Below are positions 25,960 to 38,364 of a DNA stretch of 64,000 nt, piece by piece. The notes under the pieces were generated by a model. The model had not been told where the DNA came from. It saw only the letters and a list, made by a program, of their open reading frames with translations, and made no database searches. Source of the DNA: Entoloma clypeatum (Eukaryota > Basidiomycota > Agaricomycetes > Agaricales > Entolomataceae); contig OY751491.1 in assembly GCA_963565915.1 (NCBI GenBank), positions 3,534,001 through 3,598,000 of the forward strand. The letters run 5' to 3'. A program made the position numbers and the translations under genes. How positions within the stretch are numbered: the first letter of the stretch is position 1; each line of letters opens with the position of its first letter.

Positions 25960-26720
25960 GCATTCGGCCGTTGTGGCACAGCCCATTAGTAAACGGGTGT
26001 AGACAAGTGCATCAGGGAGTTAACTGGATGGGATAGTCGGAGATCAGGATACAGCGATCTGGTAGTTGGATAGCGGTCGACGAGATCAGCGGCATGACGG
26101 ATGGCCTGCTTGTTGAATATCTTCACACCTCGCAAAATCTTCGCTAAGTTTCCCAAGTTATGTCGAGACATCGTCACTTTTGAACCAGCTATAGTAAGGT
26201 AGGAGGGAAGCCAGGAGTCGGCTGTAGCCTGTGAAAGGGCAAAAAAGAATTGGTTCGTGGCCAGAAGAGATACAGAGTCTTTACAATCGCCTTCCTTATA
26301 ACGATGGGTGATTTGGCGCCTCTGGAGCGATCTCGGACAGTATTCCTTCGTCGAGGCCGATTCCTAGCAGGCAATATTCGAAGTTAACGGTCAAGACCAA
26401 AGGTGCTCCATGGCGATTTCTTGCTAGTCGCGCCGTCGAATGTCAAACGTCTCATTAAACACTGCTGTGAGTTGACATGCAAGGAACATGCGATTCCGCC
26501 TTCCTTTCTCTCCGCTCTGTTAAAGAGATATCCATGTGGCGTAATCCCATAATCATATGTTCATTCGAGACACGGAGCAACAATCTTGAAGTGATCCTCT
26601 CAGCTACGCAAATATCAGATCCACTAGAGTAAGCAGTCCAACAGCAAGGGCTTGGCATCCTCCTGCTTGACCTAATGAAGTCTTCCGAGTAGGAGGTTGA
26701 TGATGGACCGATGATACACA
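25960..26720 (-). pseudogene. Possible decayed gene, family unknown
   Basis: Read on the minus strand, an open stretch from about 26,290 to 25,986 translates with protein-like composition (SLLATNQFFFALSQATADSW, then SRHNLGNLAKILRGVKIFN and LVDRYPTT). Further upstream are other protein-like segments (YGITPHGYLFNRAERKEGG, LLGIGLDEGILSEIAPEAP) in shifted frames with stops between. I recognise no family. It may be an intron-containing gene or a relic. The remaining parts of 25.2-26.9 kb show nothing. Confidence 0.3.
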
Positions 26721-26914
26721 AATCGTGCAGTCAAAATGCGGTTTGCTTGACAGTCAGAACTGAAGGGAAATCGTTACTAGAAACCGTCTCCAAAGAGGTT
26801 CTACATACAAGGGCTTCCTGCTGATGGGTGGACGGCTGCAGGAGGTTCTCAGTACGATGGGCGGGTGTTGTGGGTGGGGCCGCGTTCAAGTTGCTCACGT
26901 AACTTTCGTGTTTA

Positions 26915-27290
26915 CAAGCGCTCACCGGCGTCACCGCGGTCGATGGCGAACATACTACAAAGCCCAACCTTCTCCTATAGCTGCTTGACGCTACCAGTGT
27001 TATTCATCTGGTGCTTTCGCCCACGAAAAGGGTTGGGCAAGGCAAAGAGGATCCGGGTTCTGCATGTAAGGTGCGTCATCGTCGTCTTCCAGCCCAAGCA
27101 TATCTGATAATTCTGCTGTGCCCAGTTGTAGCTATTTCGTTAGTTCTTCCCGACGTGGAATCGCATCTGTCTATAAATCATCTTGCCGGACGAAGAGCAA
27201 AGGACTGTCAGTGACGCGGTAGAAGCTTCGTCAGACGCAACAACACCCTCCGTTCCATGCGCGAGTCAACCTGAAAATGGAAGCTCCCCC
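26915..27290. repeat. Dispersed repeat, copy D (partial)
   Basis: Combines a block shared with 13,496-13,575 and a block (27,066-27,285) shared with 17,878-18,085, including GCATATCTGATAAT and CATCTTGCCGGACGAAGAGC. It ends about 20 bp before the ATG of the decayed MFS gene, so the repeat family includes what was once a promoter, or the promoter was built from the repeat. Confidence 0.6.
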
Positions 27291-27308
27291 TCCTCCCCAT
27301 ATTCCACC

Positions 27309-28330
27309 ATGAGCGAAGCAGAATCCGCGAGAGGACGGCACTTATCACCAGAAGGCTCTACGAAGCTGGCGCTTTTCAATTCTGATTACGCGGGTGCCGT
27401 TCATCAAGACGCATTGAATGTCGTCTTCTCCAAGGAGGAAGAGGTGTGCTATCCGCTTCCTTTTATGTCCAATTCTCAGTTCATAATGTGTGGCAACTTT
27501 CCATTGAGCGGTCCAGCAGAAAATTGACTTCGAGGGTTCTGCCCATGCTCTTTTGCAAGTGGGTATTGCTGTCCTATGTTGGCTTCCACGGCTTTTTTCA
27601 TCGCATTTTAGTCTCATTTGTGCGTATTGGCATCTCATGTTACCAACAGCATAATACCTATTTCATTTCTTCAACAAGAGTCGATGCATTTAGTGAGCGC
27701 TCCAGATGTGTTATGACCACATTAGCTGATATGTTTTTCTAGATCTATCGAGCATGTAATCCCCGCGTCTTTTCCCCGTTTTGGCTCCTACGTTTACCGA
27801 CTCTTTCGTAGCGGAAATGCGCATATAATAAAGTCATCCAACTAGACTTATGTCAGGCCTGCCGATTTTCGAATCAACTCGGGTACTGAAGCCTTGCATT
27901 ATCAGGGAATTGAATCCAATCAAAATCGGACACTCGCATTGAGCGCTTCAGCAAGCGTGTTCATCGCATTTGTCAACGGTATTGCAACGATGTATCGGCG
28001 CCAATAGATCGTTAGTCGATCATTTTCCGCTTCCGGCCTTCGTGCATCATACTGACATTCCTTTGCAGGCACGATTCTCATGGCGGCATGACCGGGTGGC
28101 AGGGATTCAACAGTGTTGTGGCAAATCCTCGTATTGGGTGTTTACACTGGGCCCGACTCGCATCATCTGCATTCCCTTCACACTATGCCAATCCAGCTCC
28201 ACCTTCCTTTTCGACATGTCAATCGTAAATTTTCCTTACAATTTTGGTTCCCGCAGTTCCATCGAGACACGGAAGGCTTGACAGTCGCGTCATATGTCTT
28301 TGGTTTTCGCCTGGTGAGGCAGCGATTACA
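27309..28330 (+). pseudogene. Decayed MFS (ACS family) transporter, paralogue of the next gene
   Basis: The first exon (from ATG at 27309: MSEAESARG..., then GAVHQDALNVVFSKEEE) lines up with exon 1 of the intact gene (AEAVHKDAASVEYTVEEE). The next segment, KID then RVLPMLFCK, matches KIDRTVLPLVVC but has one extra base that breaks the frame. Later pieces still recognisable are GMTGWQGFNSVVANP near 28,087 (intact gene: GMSGWSGFKAIAADP) and LTVASYVFGF near 28,278 (intact: MTVAPYVVGW). The region coding for most of the first six membrane segments is missing. A tandem duplicate that has been lost. Confidence 0.8.
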
Positions 28331-29078
28331 AACAAACAAGAAAGAGGATGTCATGTTATAACGGCCTCCGCGTGGGATACGTGGTCCTGCCCATCCCGCG
28401 CCGCTCCTGCCGCCGGCGGGTTTTCTGCCCGCCGCACGTGGGTCGAATTGCCTGTGTTCCCCACAATTGCCATTGGTTCCGAAACCGACATTACAAATTG
28501 CAGCATGGCGCCCCAAAATCTACCCTGGGTAATCATCTCTTCCCGTCGGCCAGTTTGATGGATTGGGATTCATGGAAGGGAGATGTCTCTTCCTGTATTT
28601 TGTGTACGTGACTGGTATATATATCCAATAGAAGGGGAACCACAAGTACGAGGTTGGGAAGACTGGGATACGGATAGGTATTACGTGAATGGCACGAACT
28701 TGTTTGCGTCCACTCGCAATTTCACAACCATTTCCTTGCCATTTCTCCCCATTTGATACATCATGCCAAGAGAGTTCATTGTGTTAGTTTGAAATCAGCT
28801 GAGCATTCAATCCTAGAAACCGCTTCAATGTTTAGAACGTTCTTACTTTTGAGTTGGACCCGACTGATCGCACGACGGTTCTTTTCACCTTCAACGCGGT
28901 TTGTTCCTACATATGCGGGATCCTTCAAGGCACCGGAGATACCCATTGCCTTACTTTCGTGCTTCTGCGAATGCATAAAATGTGGGGGCATCTGGAGTCG
29001 AGGAATGTAAGTGTCCTTGGATTGACGGCCTTCTTTTCTCCCCCATCGTCCGTCGCTGTTTGCTCAGTTTCTTAGCAA
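28331..29078. other. Intergenic region upstream of the MFS gene
   Basis: About 0.75 kb with no supported gene. It must contain the promoter of the MFS transporter at 29079; I see no clear TATA box or regulatory motif. Confidence 0.4.
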
Positions 29079-31837
29079 ATGGGTAACGATATTGCGATGG
29101 AGTCTCGTTCGTCAAAAGAGGGTAATCTGGAGCAGAGCATCGAAAAGAAGTATGACGACTCGGAGGGAACGTTGCACCAGAGCAAGCTGGGGTTCAAACT
29201 CCAGAGGAAGAATCTGCTATCGAGGCCGGATCCAGTGTATGCGGAGGCGGTGCATAAAGATGCCGCGAGTGTGGAGTACACGGTCGAGGAAGAGGTGAGG
29301 TCTTTTCGTTCATAGTTTTTGTGTGGGTGGCTGATTCGCGTTTTGTAGAAGTTGGTGAGGAAGAAGATCGACCGTACTGTGCTTCCTTTGGTGGTGTGCA
29401 GGTATACTTGATTTACTATCGCATGGGATTGTGCCTTTCTGATAATCTTTTCCACAGCTACGTTTGTAAGTGTTCACTGTGGATTTGTTCTGACTTCAGG
29501 TTATTGATGTGATGCAACACCAGTTAACCAGTTTGGTAGGTCAATATATCGGCAATGCTGCATCCGTCATGATTTCTGATTCACTGGTAGATCGCACCAA
29601 TGTGTGAGTCTCTGGTCGGTCTCTCACCAAGAAGGCTTGATTGCTGAACTTTCACCAGCGGGAACGTCCATGTGATTCCGGCGTTTAACAAGAATTTCGT
29701 GCGTCTAGGTGTTTCGTGTCTGTATCACATCTGTTATCCGTTTGTCTGAAGGGCATCACGACCAACAACAAATGGACGCTTGCGCTCAGTATCTTTTACG
29801 TTGGATATTGTACGTGCTGCTTGTCTTTTTTGTCAGAAATGAGGAATCGGTGCTAAATATTTGTTTTAGGTCTCCTTGAGATGCCCGCGAATGGTTTGTG
29901 AAAATATCTTTATGAAACGCTCGATGCATATTTAATGTTTCTTTGTAAGTGGCCCAGCGTCATATTGGGGCGAACAAATTGTAAATGCGCAACCGCTTTT
30001 GCCTCGCTTTCTTTGGAAACCTGACGAAATATATGCTCCAGTTTCTTCCTCACTATGATGTTTTGGGGACTGTCATCGCTTTCCTTTGTGTATTCTAAAG
30101 GTTATTCGGCTCTCTTGGCGCTTCGGTATGTCTGCAATATCTTTGCGATGTCTAATCTATCGTTTGATTCAATTCCTATGAAATTGATAGGGTTCTCTTG
30201 GGTATCGGCGAAGCGGGATATTATGCCGGAATGATCTATTTCTTGTCCTTCTGGTACAAAAGGTATTGTTCCAAAATATGCCCATATTGGTAGCCATTTG
30301 TGACGTTATCTTCGCACTTTAGACACGAGCTTGCACTGCGAATCAGGTAAAGACAATTACAACGACATGCACATTGTTACACTTTCTCTTCCTAGTCTTT
30401 GCATGACAGGCACTTTACCTGGAGCGATTAGTGTATGGTCTTTTGTTTCTTCCATAAGTGATCTTGACGAATTTGACCTTGCAGGGACTTCTCGCGTTTG
30501 GCCTCACGCGGGCGCATACTTCCCTCCTTGTCGGGTATGTTGTGATTTGAATTCAACATGAACACGCCAGCCGCCATCACTTACCACCCTTTCATTTCTT
30601 TGCAGCTGGCAGTTCCTCTTCCTAGTACGTCCAAGGAACAGGTCCCTCCAGAACTTTGATGATACTCAAGGGTTGATTTGCAGATTGAAGCGATTCCTAC
30701 TATCATTGTGGCCATCACGATCCTCTTCTTCCTTCCGTCTTTCCCGTTCGCCGCTTCCTTCCTCAGTCCGCGGGAGAAGGCGATCGCGCAGGCTCGGTTG
30801 AACAGGGATCATAAGCCCCAGTCTCATGGTGGTATGTCCGGATGGAGTGGCTTCAAGGCGATAGCTGCGGATCCCAATTCGTGGATGTTCATGGTTCTGT
30901 ACGCTAGCTGTGAGTATGCGTTCGTTGTTGAGAAGGAGAAATGAATGTTGATGTTTATTTTTTTTTTTCTTGAAAGTCAACATAGGAGTTGCGACAGTCT
31001 CGTACTTCTTGCCAACAGTATGTTGTTAAACTAGGCTTGTGGTCATTAACGACCTGTTGCTGTAGTTGATCAGGGACCTCGGATTCTCCTCGATCGATGC
31101 CCAAGGCATGACCGTTGCGCCATATGTTGTTGGCTGGTTCATGGTCGTGTTCCAGGCGTGGCACAGCGACTACACGAAGGACCGAGGCTGGCACATCATG
31201 ACATCGTGTGCCGTTGCTTTTACTGGCTATATCATCCTTGCCACATCTGTGCAGAAGAGCAGTGGAGCCGGGTACTTTGCGTTGTTCCTTGTTGTTGGCG
31301 GAAATTACAGCCTGTTCCCCCTCGTCATGTGCGACCTACCCATGTCGGGGTGTTTCCCGGAGATGTCCACTGATGATGCCTCGTAGGAGCTGGGCTGCAA
31401 ATTGTTTCTCGCCGACTTCTAAGCGTGGTGTTGGTACCGCATTCATTGTATCCATCTCCAATACCATTTCCATGTGAGGGGCTCTATATTCTTGTCATAA
31501 TCACCCCCTTGTTAAACATGTCTGTCGATTTAGTGCGGCACCACAGACCTACTTTGACCCCGATGATAAATACCGAAAGGGTCATGCCATTTCTGCAGGG
31601 TGCGTCCCGAAATCGTTTCTCCAGTTCGTTGGAAGATTCAAGATTCCTTTTTTTGCTAGTTGTCTGTTCTTGGCCTTTTCCATGGCTTTCGCCCTCCGCA
31701 CTCGTTTGGCGTTGAAGAACAAGAAGAACGCGAAGATTCTGGCGCAGAGAAAGCATGAGGAAGAGAAACCGGCGAGCGTTGGTACTGCGAGTGAAGAGAT
31801 TTGGGACAACGATCCTCGTTACGTTTTTATGACATAG
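29079..31837 (+). CDS. MFS transporter, anion:cation symporter (allantoate/nicotinate permease-like) family
   Basis: Complete model of about 21 exons, all joining in frame. The N-terminus is hydrophilic; the first membrane region is assembled from micro-exons: 29349-29401, 29458-29465 (8 nt), 29524-29535 (12 nt), 29591-29603 (13 nt), 29659-29698, giving VCSYVFNQFDRTNVGNVHVI. Then come NNKWTLALSIFYVGYCLLEM, QRHIGANK, the inter-helix motif LLGIGEAGYYAGMIYFLSFW, a central loop (LSPREKAIAQARLN), and the second six helices (FNIGVATVSYFLPT, SKRGVGTAFIVSISNT). The C-terminus is charged (WDNDPRYVFMT, stop 31835-31837). The DRTNVGN motif is typical of ACS-family permeases (Dal5/Tna1-like). Plasma-membrane uptake of an organic anion is inferred; the substrate is unknown. 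A decayed paralogue lies upstream. Confidence 0.9.
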
Positions 31838-32008
31838 GTACAGGAGTGTAAGATGCGTTACGAAATGATAATGTTGGTTCAACGAGGTTCGTTTGTTTTA
31901 GCATTCCCACTGAAGTCCCTTGATGCAAAGTAAGTACTATTTGTTTACGATGTTTTCGCGCTGTGTGGTGTCGGTGATCGTCGTCTCTTCTGCGGAAGGG
32001 GGAGGGGA

Positions 32009-32060
32009 GGCCGCGATGAGTCAAAGGTTTTTACGTTCCATGCTTACGATTCAGTGCTTA
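32009..32060 (+). repeat. Inverted repeat, left copy (upstream of the ABC gene)
   Basis: Begins GGCCGCGATGAGTCAAAGG and is the reverse complement of 38365-38417 with a single one-base length difference over 52/53 bp. It lies 120 bp before the ABC transporter ATG, within its promoter region. The rest of 31,838-32,180 shows no gene. Confidence 0.85.
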
Positions 32061-32180
32061 TGTACTTCACCAAGTTGACCAACGGGCCCAACGGCCCAAT
32101 CTCGTCACCAATACTATGCCCTGTCAATCAGGTATAAACCGCAGGGCTGGGGAGTCTCCAAACCACCGCCCCCAACTGCA

Positions 32181-35100
32181 ATGTCTGGACCTCATTATCC
32201 CCTCGACCACCAGCCGTCGTCTTCGGTCCCGCTGTCGACGCGCATCGACGTACAAATGGATCGCGTCGAAAGGTTGTCTACTAAGGCGGAGAGTAGGGAT
32301 TATGATGTCGGCCGCGCCTCTGAAGTGACTTTACCTGTTGGTGATGGTCCGCTTGACTTGGAGAAGATATTGCGTTACGCCGTTCGAAAGTAAGCTCCTC
32401 TTTCCTTCATGGAACAATCCAACTCACGGCCAATGGTAAGGCGCGGTGAAGCTCATATCCAACCTCGCGAGCTCGGCGTTGCTTTCCGCGATCTTTGCGT
32501 TCGGGGCATCGCTGCCTCCAACTCATACCAACCAACACTTGGATCTATGCTCAACCCCTTGAACATCCTTGATACAGTCCAAAACTTCCGCCATCCACCC
32601 ATCAACACTATCCTCAAGGATTTTGAGGGTGTTGTCCGCCCTGGACAAATGCTTCGTATGTCATGTGTACGGTTTTTCCACCATCTATAATTCACTAAGA
32701 GATATTTCAGTGGTTCTAGGCCGGCCAGGCTCGGGCTGCAGCACCCTTCTCAAGACACTCACCAACCTTCGTCACGAATACCGTTCTGTTTCTGGCACCG
32801 TCCATTACGACTCCCTCTCTCCCTCTGACATCGAACGCCATTTCCGCGGCGACGTCCAATACTGCCCTGAAGACGACGTCCACTTCCCGACCCTCACCGT
32901 CGAACAGACCTTGTCCTTTGCAGCCAAGACGCGCGTCCCTCACGAGCGCACTAAGCATACAAGGACTGAGTACGTAAATCGTACGACTGATGTTCTGACG
33001 AGCATTTTTGGGCTACGACATGCAAAGAACACACCCATCGGTGACTCCGCTATCAGGGGCATCAGCGGCGGTGAGAAGAAGAGGGTATCCATCGCGGAGA
33101 GCTTGGCAACGAGGAGCTGCATTGGTGCATGGGACAAGTTGCGTCGTTTTCTCTCCTTCATTGCCATGTCCAATATCTAACCGATATATCAAACCAGCTC
33201 CACTCGTGGTCTAGACTCGAGTACCGCTCTTGAGTTTGTCCGCGCCCTGCGGAGCGCAACCGACACCTTCAACCTCACCACTATCGTCTCTATCTACCAA
33301 GCTGGAGAGTCTCTCTATGAGCTCTTTGACAAGGTCTGCGTCATAAACGAGGGTCAGTTGGCGTACTTTGGGCCTATCAATCAGGCAAGGCAGTATTTCA
33401 TTGACATGGGGTAAGCCATTACGCGCATACAGTCCACAAGCCAAACTCACATCCCCCCCTCAGATACGAACCGGCCAACAGACAAACAACCGCCGACTTC
33501 CTCGTCGCTGTGACTGATCCTAACGCACGCACCCCACGCCCTGACCTGTCTGGTGTCGGCAAGGCCGCCTTCCTTCCACGTACTGCCGATGACTTTGTAG
33601 CCTATTTCAAAAAGTCGGCTCTGGGTGAAGCTAATAGGCGCGACGTGGATGCGTACCTCATGGATTTTGTAGGAAAGCCGAAACGTGCGTCAGCGTATAT
33701 AGAGAGTGCGAGAGCGGAAAAGGCGAATAATATGTCCAAGGCAAGGTGAGAGATCTGCTCTGTTTCAGTTGCTTAGAATGACGCCCATCTGACGGGTTTG
33801 TCTTTTCGTTTTTCCAGCCCGTATACGATTAGCATTGCTATGCAAGCAAGAGCGGTGATGTTGAGGAGAGTGCAAATTTTGAGAGGGAATACGCTGGCTA
33901 CTGGGATGAATGTTTTGTCAGTTTCTAATTTTCCATCTACATTGGGACGTTTGACTGATAGCAATGAATTCAACAGCGCCTTCGTTTTCCAGGCCATTGT
34001 CGTCGGTAGTATCTTCCTTAAAGCCCCTGAAGCAACCTCAGCATACTTCTCTCGTGGAGGCGTCATCTTCTTGTTCGTTCAATAATCTTTCATCACCTGA
34101 TTCGCCCTTAATCATGATTATGCGCTCGTGTCCCTGCAGTGCACTTCTCTTCGCTGCTCTCACTAATATGGCCGAAATTCCCGCCCTTTACAGTCAACGA
34201 CCCATTGTTCACCGGCACCACAACGCAGCACTATATCATCCCTTTGTCGAAGCAATAGCGCTCACCCTGGTTGACGTGCCCGTTACGTTTCTCACCACGC
34301 TTGTTTATGGCATCATCTTATACTTCATGGTCGGGCTTCAAAAGAGCGCCGGCCAGTTTTTGGTCTTTTATCTCTTCCTCTTCACAATGTGTATGACGAT
34401 GAAGGCCTGGTTCCGAGCGATTGCGGCGGCGTTCAAGTCTGAGGCTACGGCTACGGCTGTTGCGGGGATATCTGTGCTTGGGCTGTCCATTTACACTGGA
34501 TTTTCTATCCCGAAACCGTCCATGGTGGCTGCTTTGAGATGGATAACATATCTCAATGTAAGTCTCCTGCAATGAAACACTTTGGACGTCTTATTGACCC
34601 CCCTCTCTTTCGGACACAGCCCCTTACTTATGGGTGAGTTTCTGCTTTGAACATGTCTGTAATATGATATGCTAACTGGTTCACGTAACAGGTTCGAAGC
34701 AGTGCTTACAAACGAATTCCGAACCCTCAAAGGGGCCTGTTCCAATCTCATCCCGCAAGGCCCTGGATATGAGAACGTTTCACTCGTCAATCAGGTCTGT
34801 GCAACCGTCGGATCTGTCCCTGGCCAATTTTTGGTAGACGGCAATCGCTTCGTGGAACTTTCCTATGGGTTCTCCTATTCCCATACTTGGAAAGTACGTG
34901 TCGCGTGTTTTCATCTTTCTTAGGTTGTCATATTGATTGTGCTGCGAATGAAAGAACTTTGGCATCGTCGTCGTGTTCACAGTGATATTCGTCATTGCGC
35001 TTTTGGTTTTCACCGAGTTCAACACATCCATGGCAAACGAATCCTCCGTGGTCCTCTTCAAGCGAGGGTCTGGGAGTGTATCCGCTACTTCGTCTAACAA

Positions 35101-37804
35101 AGCCGACGAAGAATCGAACCAGCAGAATAACGAGAAGATACCTGTGCCAGAGCAAGAATGCTCCAAAATTGAACAAGGTGCATCCGCTCGACCGGAGGAA
35201 ATGACGGATGTATTCTCGTGGCAGCACGTCAACTACACTGTACCGATTCATGGGGGCGGAGAACGTCAACTTTTGTCAGATATTTCGGGGTTCGTGGCGC
35301 CGGGGAAGCTGACGGCGCTGATGGGCGAGTCGGGGGCGGGGAAGACGACGCTATTGAATGTGCTTGCGCAGCGGGTAGGTACGGGTGTAGTTACTGGAGA
35401 TATGTTTGTCAATGGGCAGGCATTGCCGACGGATTTCCAGTCGCAGACGTGAGTTGTCGCTTGGTCTTTCGTTGTTATTTGTCGGAAGGAAGTTGATGTT
35501 TGGGTAGTGGTTATTGTCAGCAGATGGATACTCATCTGCCGACTGCGACTGTTCGTGAGGCTTTATTGTTCTCTGCGAAACTTCGCCAGCCAGCTTCGGT
35601 TCCGTTGCCGGAGAAGGAGGCATAGTAAGTGTTTATCCTTATCACATTCAAGGCAGAAGATTGATGGGTCGTTGCAATAGCGTTGAGAAATGCCTGGAGA
35701 TGTGCGGTTTGGAGGCCTATGGTGATGCAATCGTTGGCTCCCTTGGCGTCGAACATCGGAAACGTACGACGATTGCTGTCGAGTTGGCCGCGAAGGTGAG
35801 GTGGTGTGTATCCGATATTATATCATGTACTCAGTCTCGTCGGTCACTTCCAGCCGAAACTTCTTCTGTTCTTGGATGAGCCGACCTCGGGTCTTGACTC
35901 GCAGAGCGCTTGGAGTATTATTGCGTTTTTAAGGAGTCTGGCGGATCATGGACAGGCAATTCTGTGCACGTATGTCGCATCCGAATTACACCTTACTTTT
36001 ATCTGATGCACTTCTTAGGATCCATCAGGTATCGTTACATTGTGTCCCTTTCCAAGTTGATCTAGGTCCTGACGAAACATCTACAGCCATCAGCAGAGCT
36101 GTTCCAGGTTTGGTCATCGTCTTCCTTCCTATTTTCCACTGGCTGACGTTGCGATATCTGCAGGTGTTCGACAGGCTACTGCTCCTCCAGAAGGGTGGAA
36201 GAACTGTCTATTTTGGTGATTTAGGTTGCAACGCAACGACTTTGATCGATTACTTAGAAAGACACGGCTCTCGTCCTTGTCTTTCGACGGAAAACCCGTA
36301 AGCAGTGTTGACGTACTTTTCTCTCGGCCCTTCGGAGCTCATCCCTCGCGTCCCACATCTTCCAGAGCTGAGTTCATGCTCGATGTTATCGGCGCTGGGG
36401 CAACTGCAACCAGCAAACAGAACTGGAACCAATTCTGGCTTGATTCGGAGGAATGTCAGAATCTACAGAAAGAGGTTGATAGGATTCATTCGGAAGGACG
36501 CAGTCGCCCCGCAGTTGAAGTTACTTTCCGAACGGAGTTTGCGACCCCTTGGATGACTCAGACTAGGGAACTGTACAAGCGTAACGCTCAGGCCTACTGG
36601 AGAGACCCCACCTATCTTATGGCCAAGTTGTTCCTGAACATCGTCGGCGGACTCTTTATCGGTCTTACGTTCTTCAAGTCCAAGGACACTCAACAAGGAA
36701 CACAAAACAAACTTTTTGTTCGTCTCTTGTACACAGCTGCTGCTTAGGCTTATTTGACATTTCATTAGGCGATCTTCATGACCACCATCCTTAGCGCCCC
36801 TCTTTCGAACCAACTTCAAGTACCCTTCATCGCTACACGCTCAATCTACGTGATCCGTGAACGTCCGAGTCGGATGTACAGCTGGACTGCCCTTGTCACC
36901 TCGCAGTTCCTCGTCGAACTTCCATGGAATATCTTGGGGTCCAATCTCCTGTTCTTCTGCTGGTACTGGACCGTTGGCTTTGATTCCTCGCGCGCAGGGT
37001 ACACATATCTTATGTTGGCGCTCATCTACCCCGCGTACTATACATCTTTTGGTCAGGTATGTTGACTCCATCTGTCTCCGACTATAGCTCTTATTAATCT
37101 GGGTCTGAAGGCTGTCGCAGCGATGGTACCTAGTGCAGAGATTGGCGCACTTCTATTTTCCTTGCTCTTCTCGTTTGCCACCATGTTGTGAGTATTTCTC
37201 AAGCCGAATTGCTGCTTCTGTGGTGTTCAACGACTTCGATGAATAGCGATGGCGTCTTGCAGCCTTTCAGAGAGCTTGGCTGGTGGACATGGATGTAAGT
37301 CTGTTTCTGTATGCCAACCTCAAAAGAATACTCACATTATGGCCTTATATAGGTACCGCCTCTCGCCTTACACGTACCTCATTGAAGGCCTTCTCGGGCA
37401 GCTCGTCGGACGCACCGAAATGCATTGTTCGCCCGTTGAGTTTCTCACCTTGAACCCGCCCCTTGGCCAGACGTGCGGACAATACATGGACAAGTTCATC
37501 TCAGAGGCGGGCGGCTACCTCACAAACCCGGATGCATCATTGGCCTGCCAGTTTTGCAGCGTAAAATCGAGCGACAAGTTCCTGGCGGAGAGTGTCAACA
37601 TCTTTTATGACCACCACTGGCGCAATTTTGGGTTTATGATTGTTTATATTGCCTTCAATGTGAGTTTCCCCCTTGTCGTTGGTTGGTGCTTTTTGATAAC
37701 TGATGGGTTGTGACAATGGATAGATCTGCTGTCTCTTTTTCTTTACATATCTGTTCCGCATCCGAACGGGAAGTCTGCTTCCGTCGTTCAAGCAACGAAA
37801 GTGA
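32181..37804 (+). CDS. PDR-type full-size ABC transporter (ABCG subfamily)
   Basis: Reverse topology NBD1-TMD1-NBD2-TMD2. NBD1: Walker [12 protein letters not shown] (the degenerate Cys form usual for PDR NBD1), signature [13 protein letters not shown], and [16 protein letters not shown] assembled over an intron. TMD1 follows at about 33.8-35.0 kb. NBD2: Walker [10 protein letters not shown], signature-like [17 protein letters not shown], Walker [17 protein letters not shown], and H-loop [11 protein letters not shown] built from exons that include a 10-nt micro-exon (36019-36028) and a 21-nt exon (36087-36107). TMD2 with a large Cys-containing outer loop ([18 protein letters not shown]) ends at [14 protein letters not shown]. 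Start [11 protein letters not shown] at 32181. The plasma-membrane drug or lipid export role is from family knowledge. The gene is enclosed by inverted repeats. Confidence 0.92.
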
Positions 37805-37949
37805 ACATGGACACATGGACTTCTTCTGCTATGTCGTATAATTGTTTTTTTTGTAACTAACTCAATCCAGAATTTACCCTTTCCATAATACCTTACGACT
37901 TAACATTCAGACGATTCATTGTAACTACATACATACATTCAAAAAAACA

Positions 37950-38277
37950 CGGGAGACTAAGATTTTCATGGAGGGCGCTAGTGGAGATCGCAATGTTGTG
38001 GTACAGTAGCAACCAATCCCCAATTTAGTCAAGGAAGAGCTCCGGAGTCTCTTGAATGAGGTCCTGGATATCTTCAAGTGCCTGCAAATTGAGAAGACGG
38101 CGCCTTCCCCGTAAGACTGCAGGTGGCCGTGAAGTTCGTAGTTGGTACAACGCTTGTGGCGGAAACACTGAGCGCGGCCGTGATCTCATCGAGCTCCCAA
38201 CGTTCCTGAAGCAATTGAAGGGCGCGCTGCTTCATATTAGCACTGATTTTGCGATAAACCATCGAGATATCGTGCAA
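37950..38277 (-). pseudogene. Decayed transposase N-terminus (HTH of a Tc1/ISL-like DDE transposase)
   Basis: Reads MVYRKISANMKQRALQLLQE, then WELDEITAALSVS (helix-turn-helix), then after frameshifts a segment with NYELHGHLQ, RGRRRLLNLQALEDIQDLI, PELFLD, a stop, and IGDWLLLYHNIAISTSALHE. This is the order of basidiomycete DDE transposases of the type ...LDEIADWL... The DDE catalytic part is absent: the relic ends about 145 bp from the ABC transporter stop codon. It lies just inside the right inverted repeat and points toward the ABC gene. Confidence 0.75.
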
Positions 38278-38364
38278 GGGGTAGTAGGGAGATAGAATTG
38301 ATGTATTTTTCCGAATTTTTGATCACGCAAAAGCACGTTGGACATGGTTTTCCCGAAACAGCTG

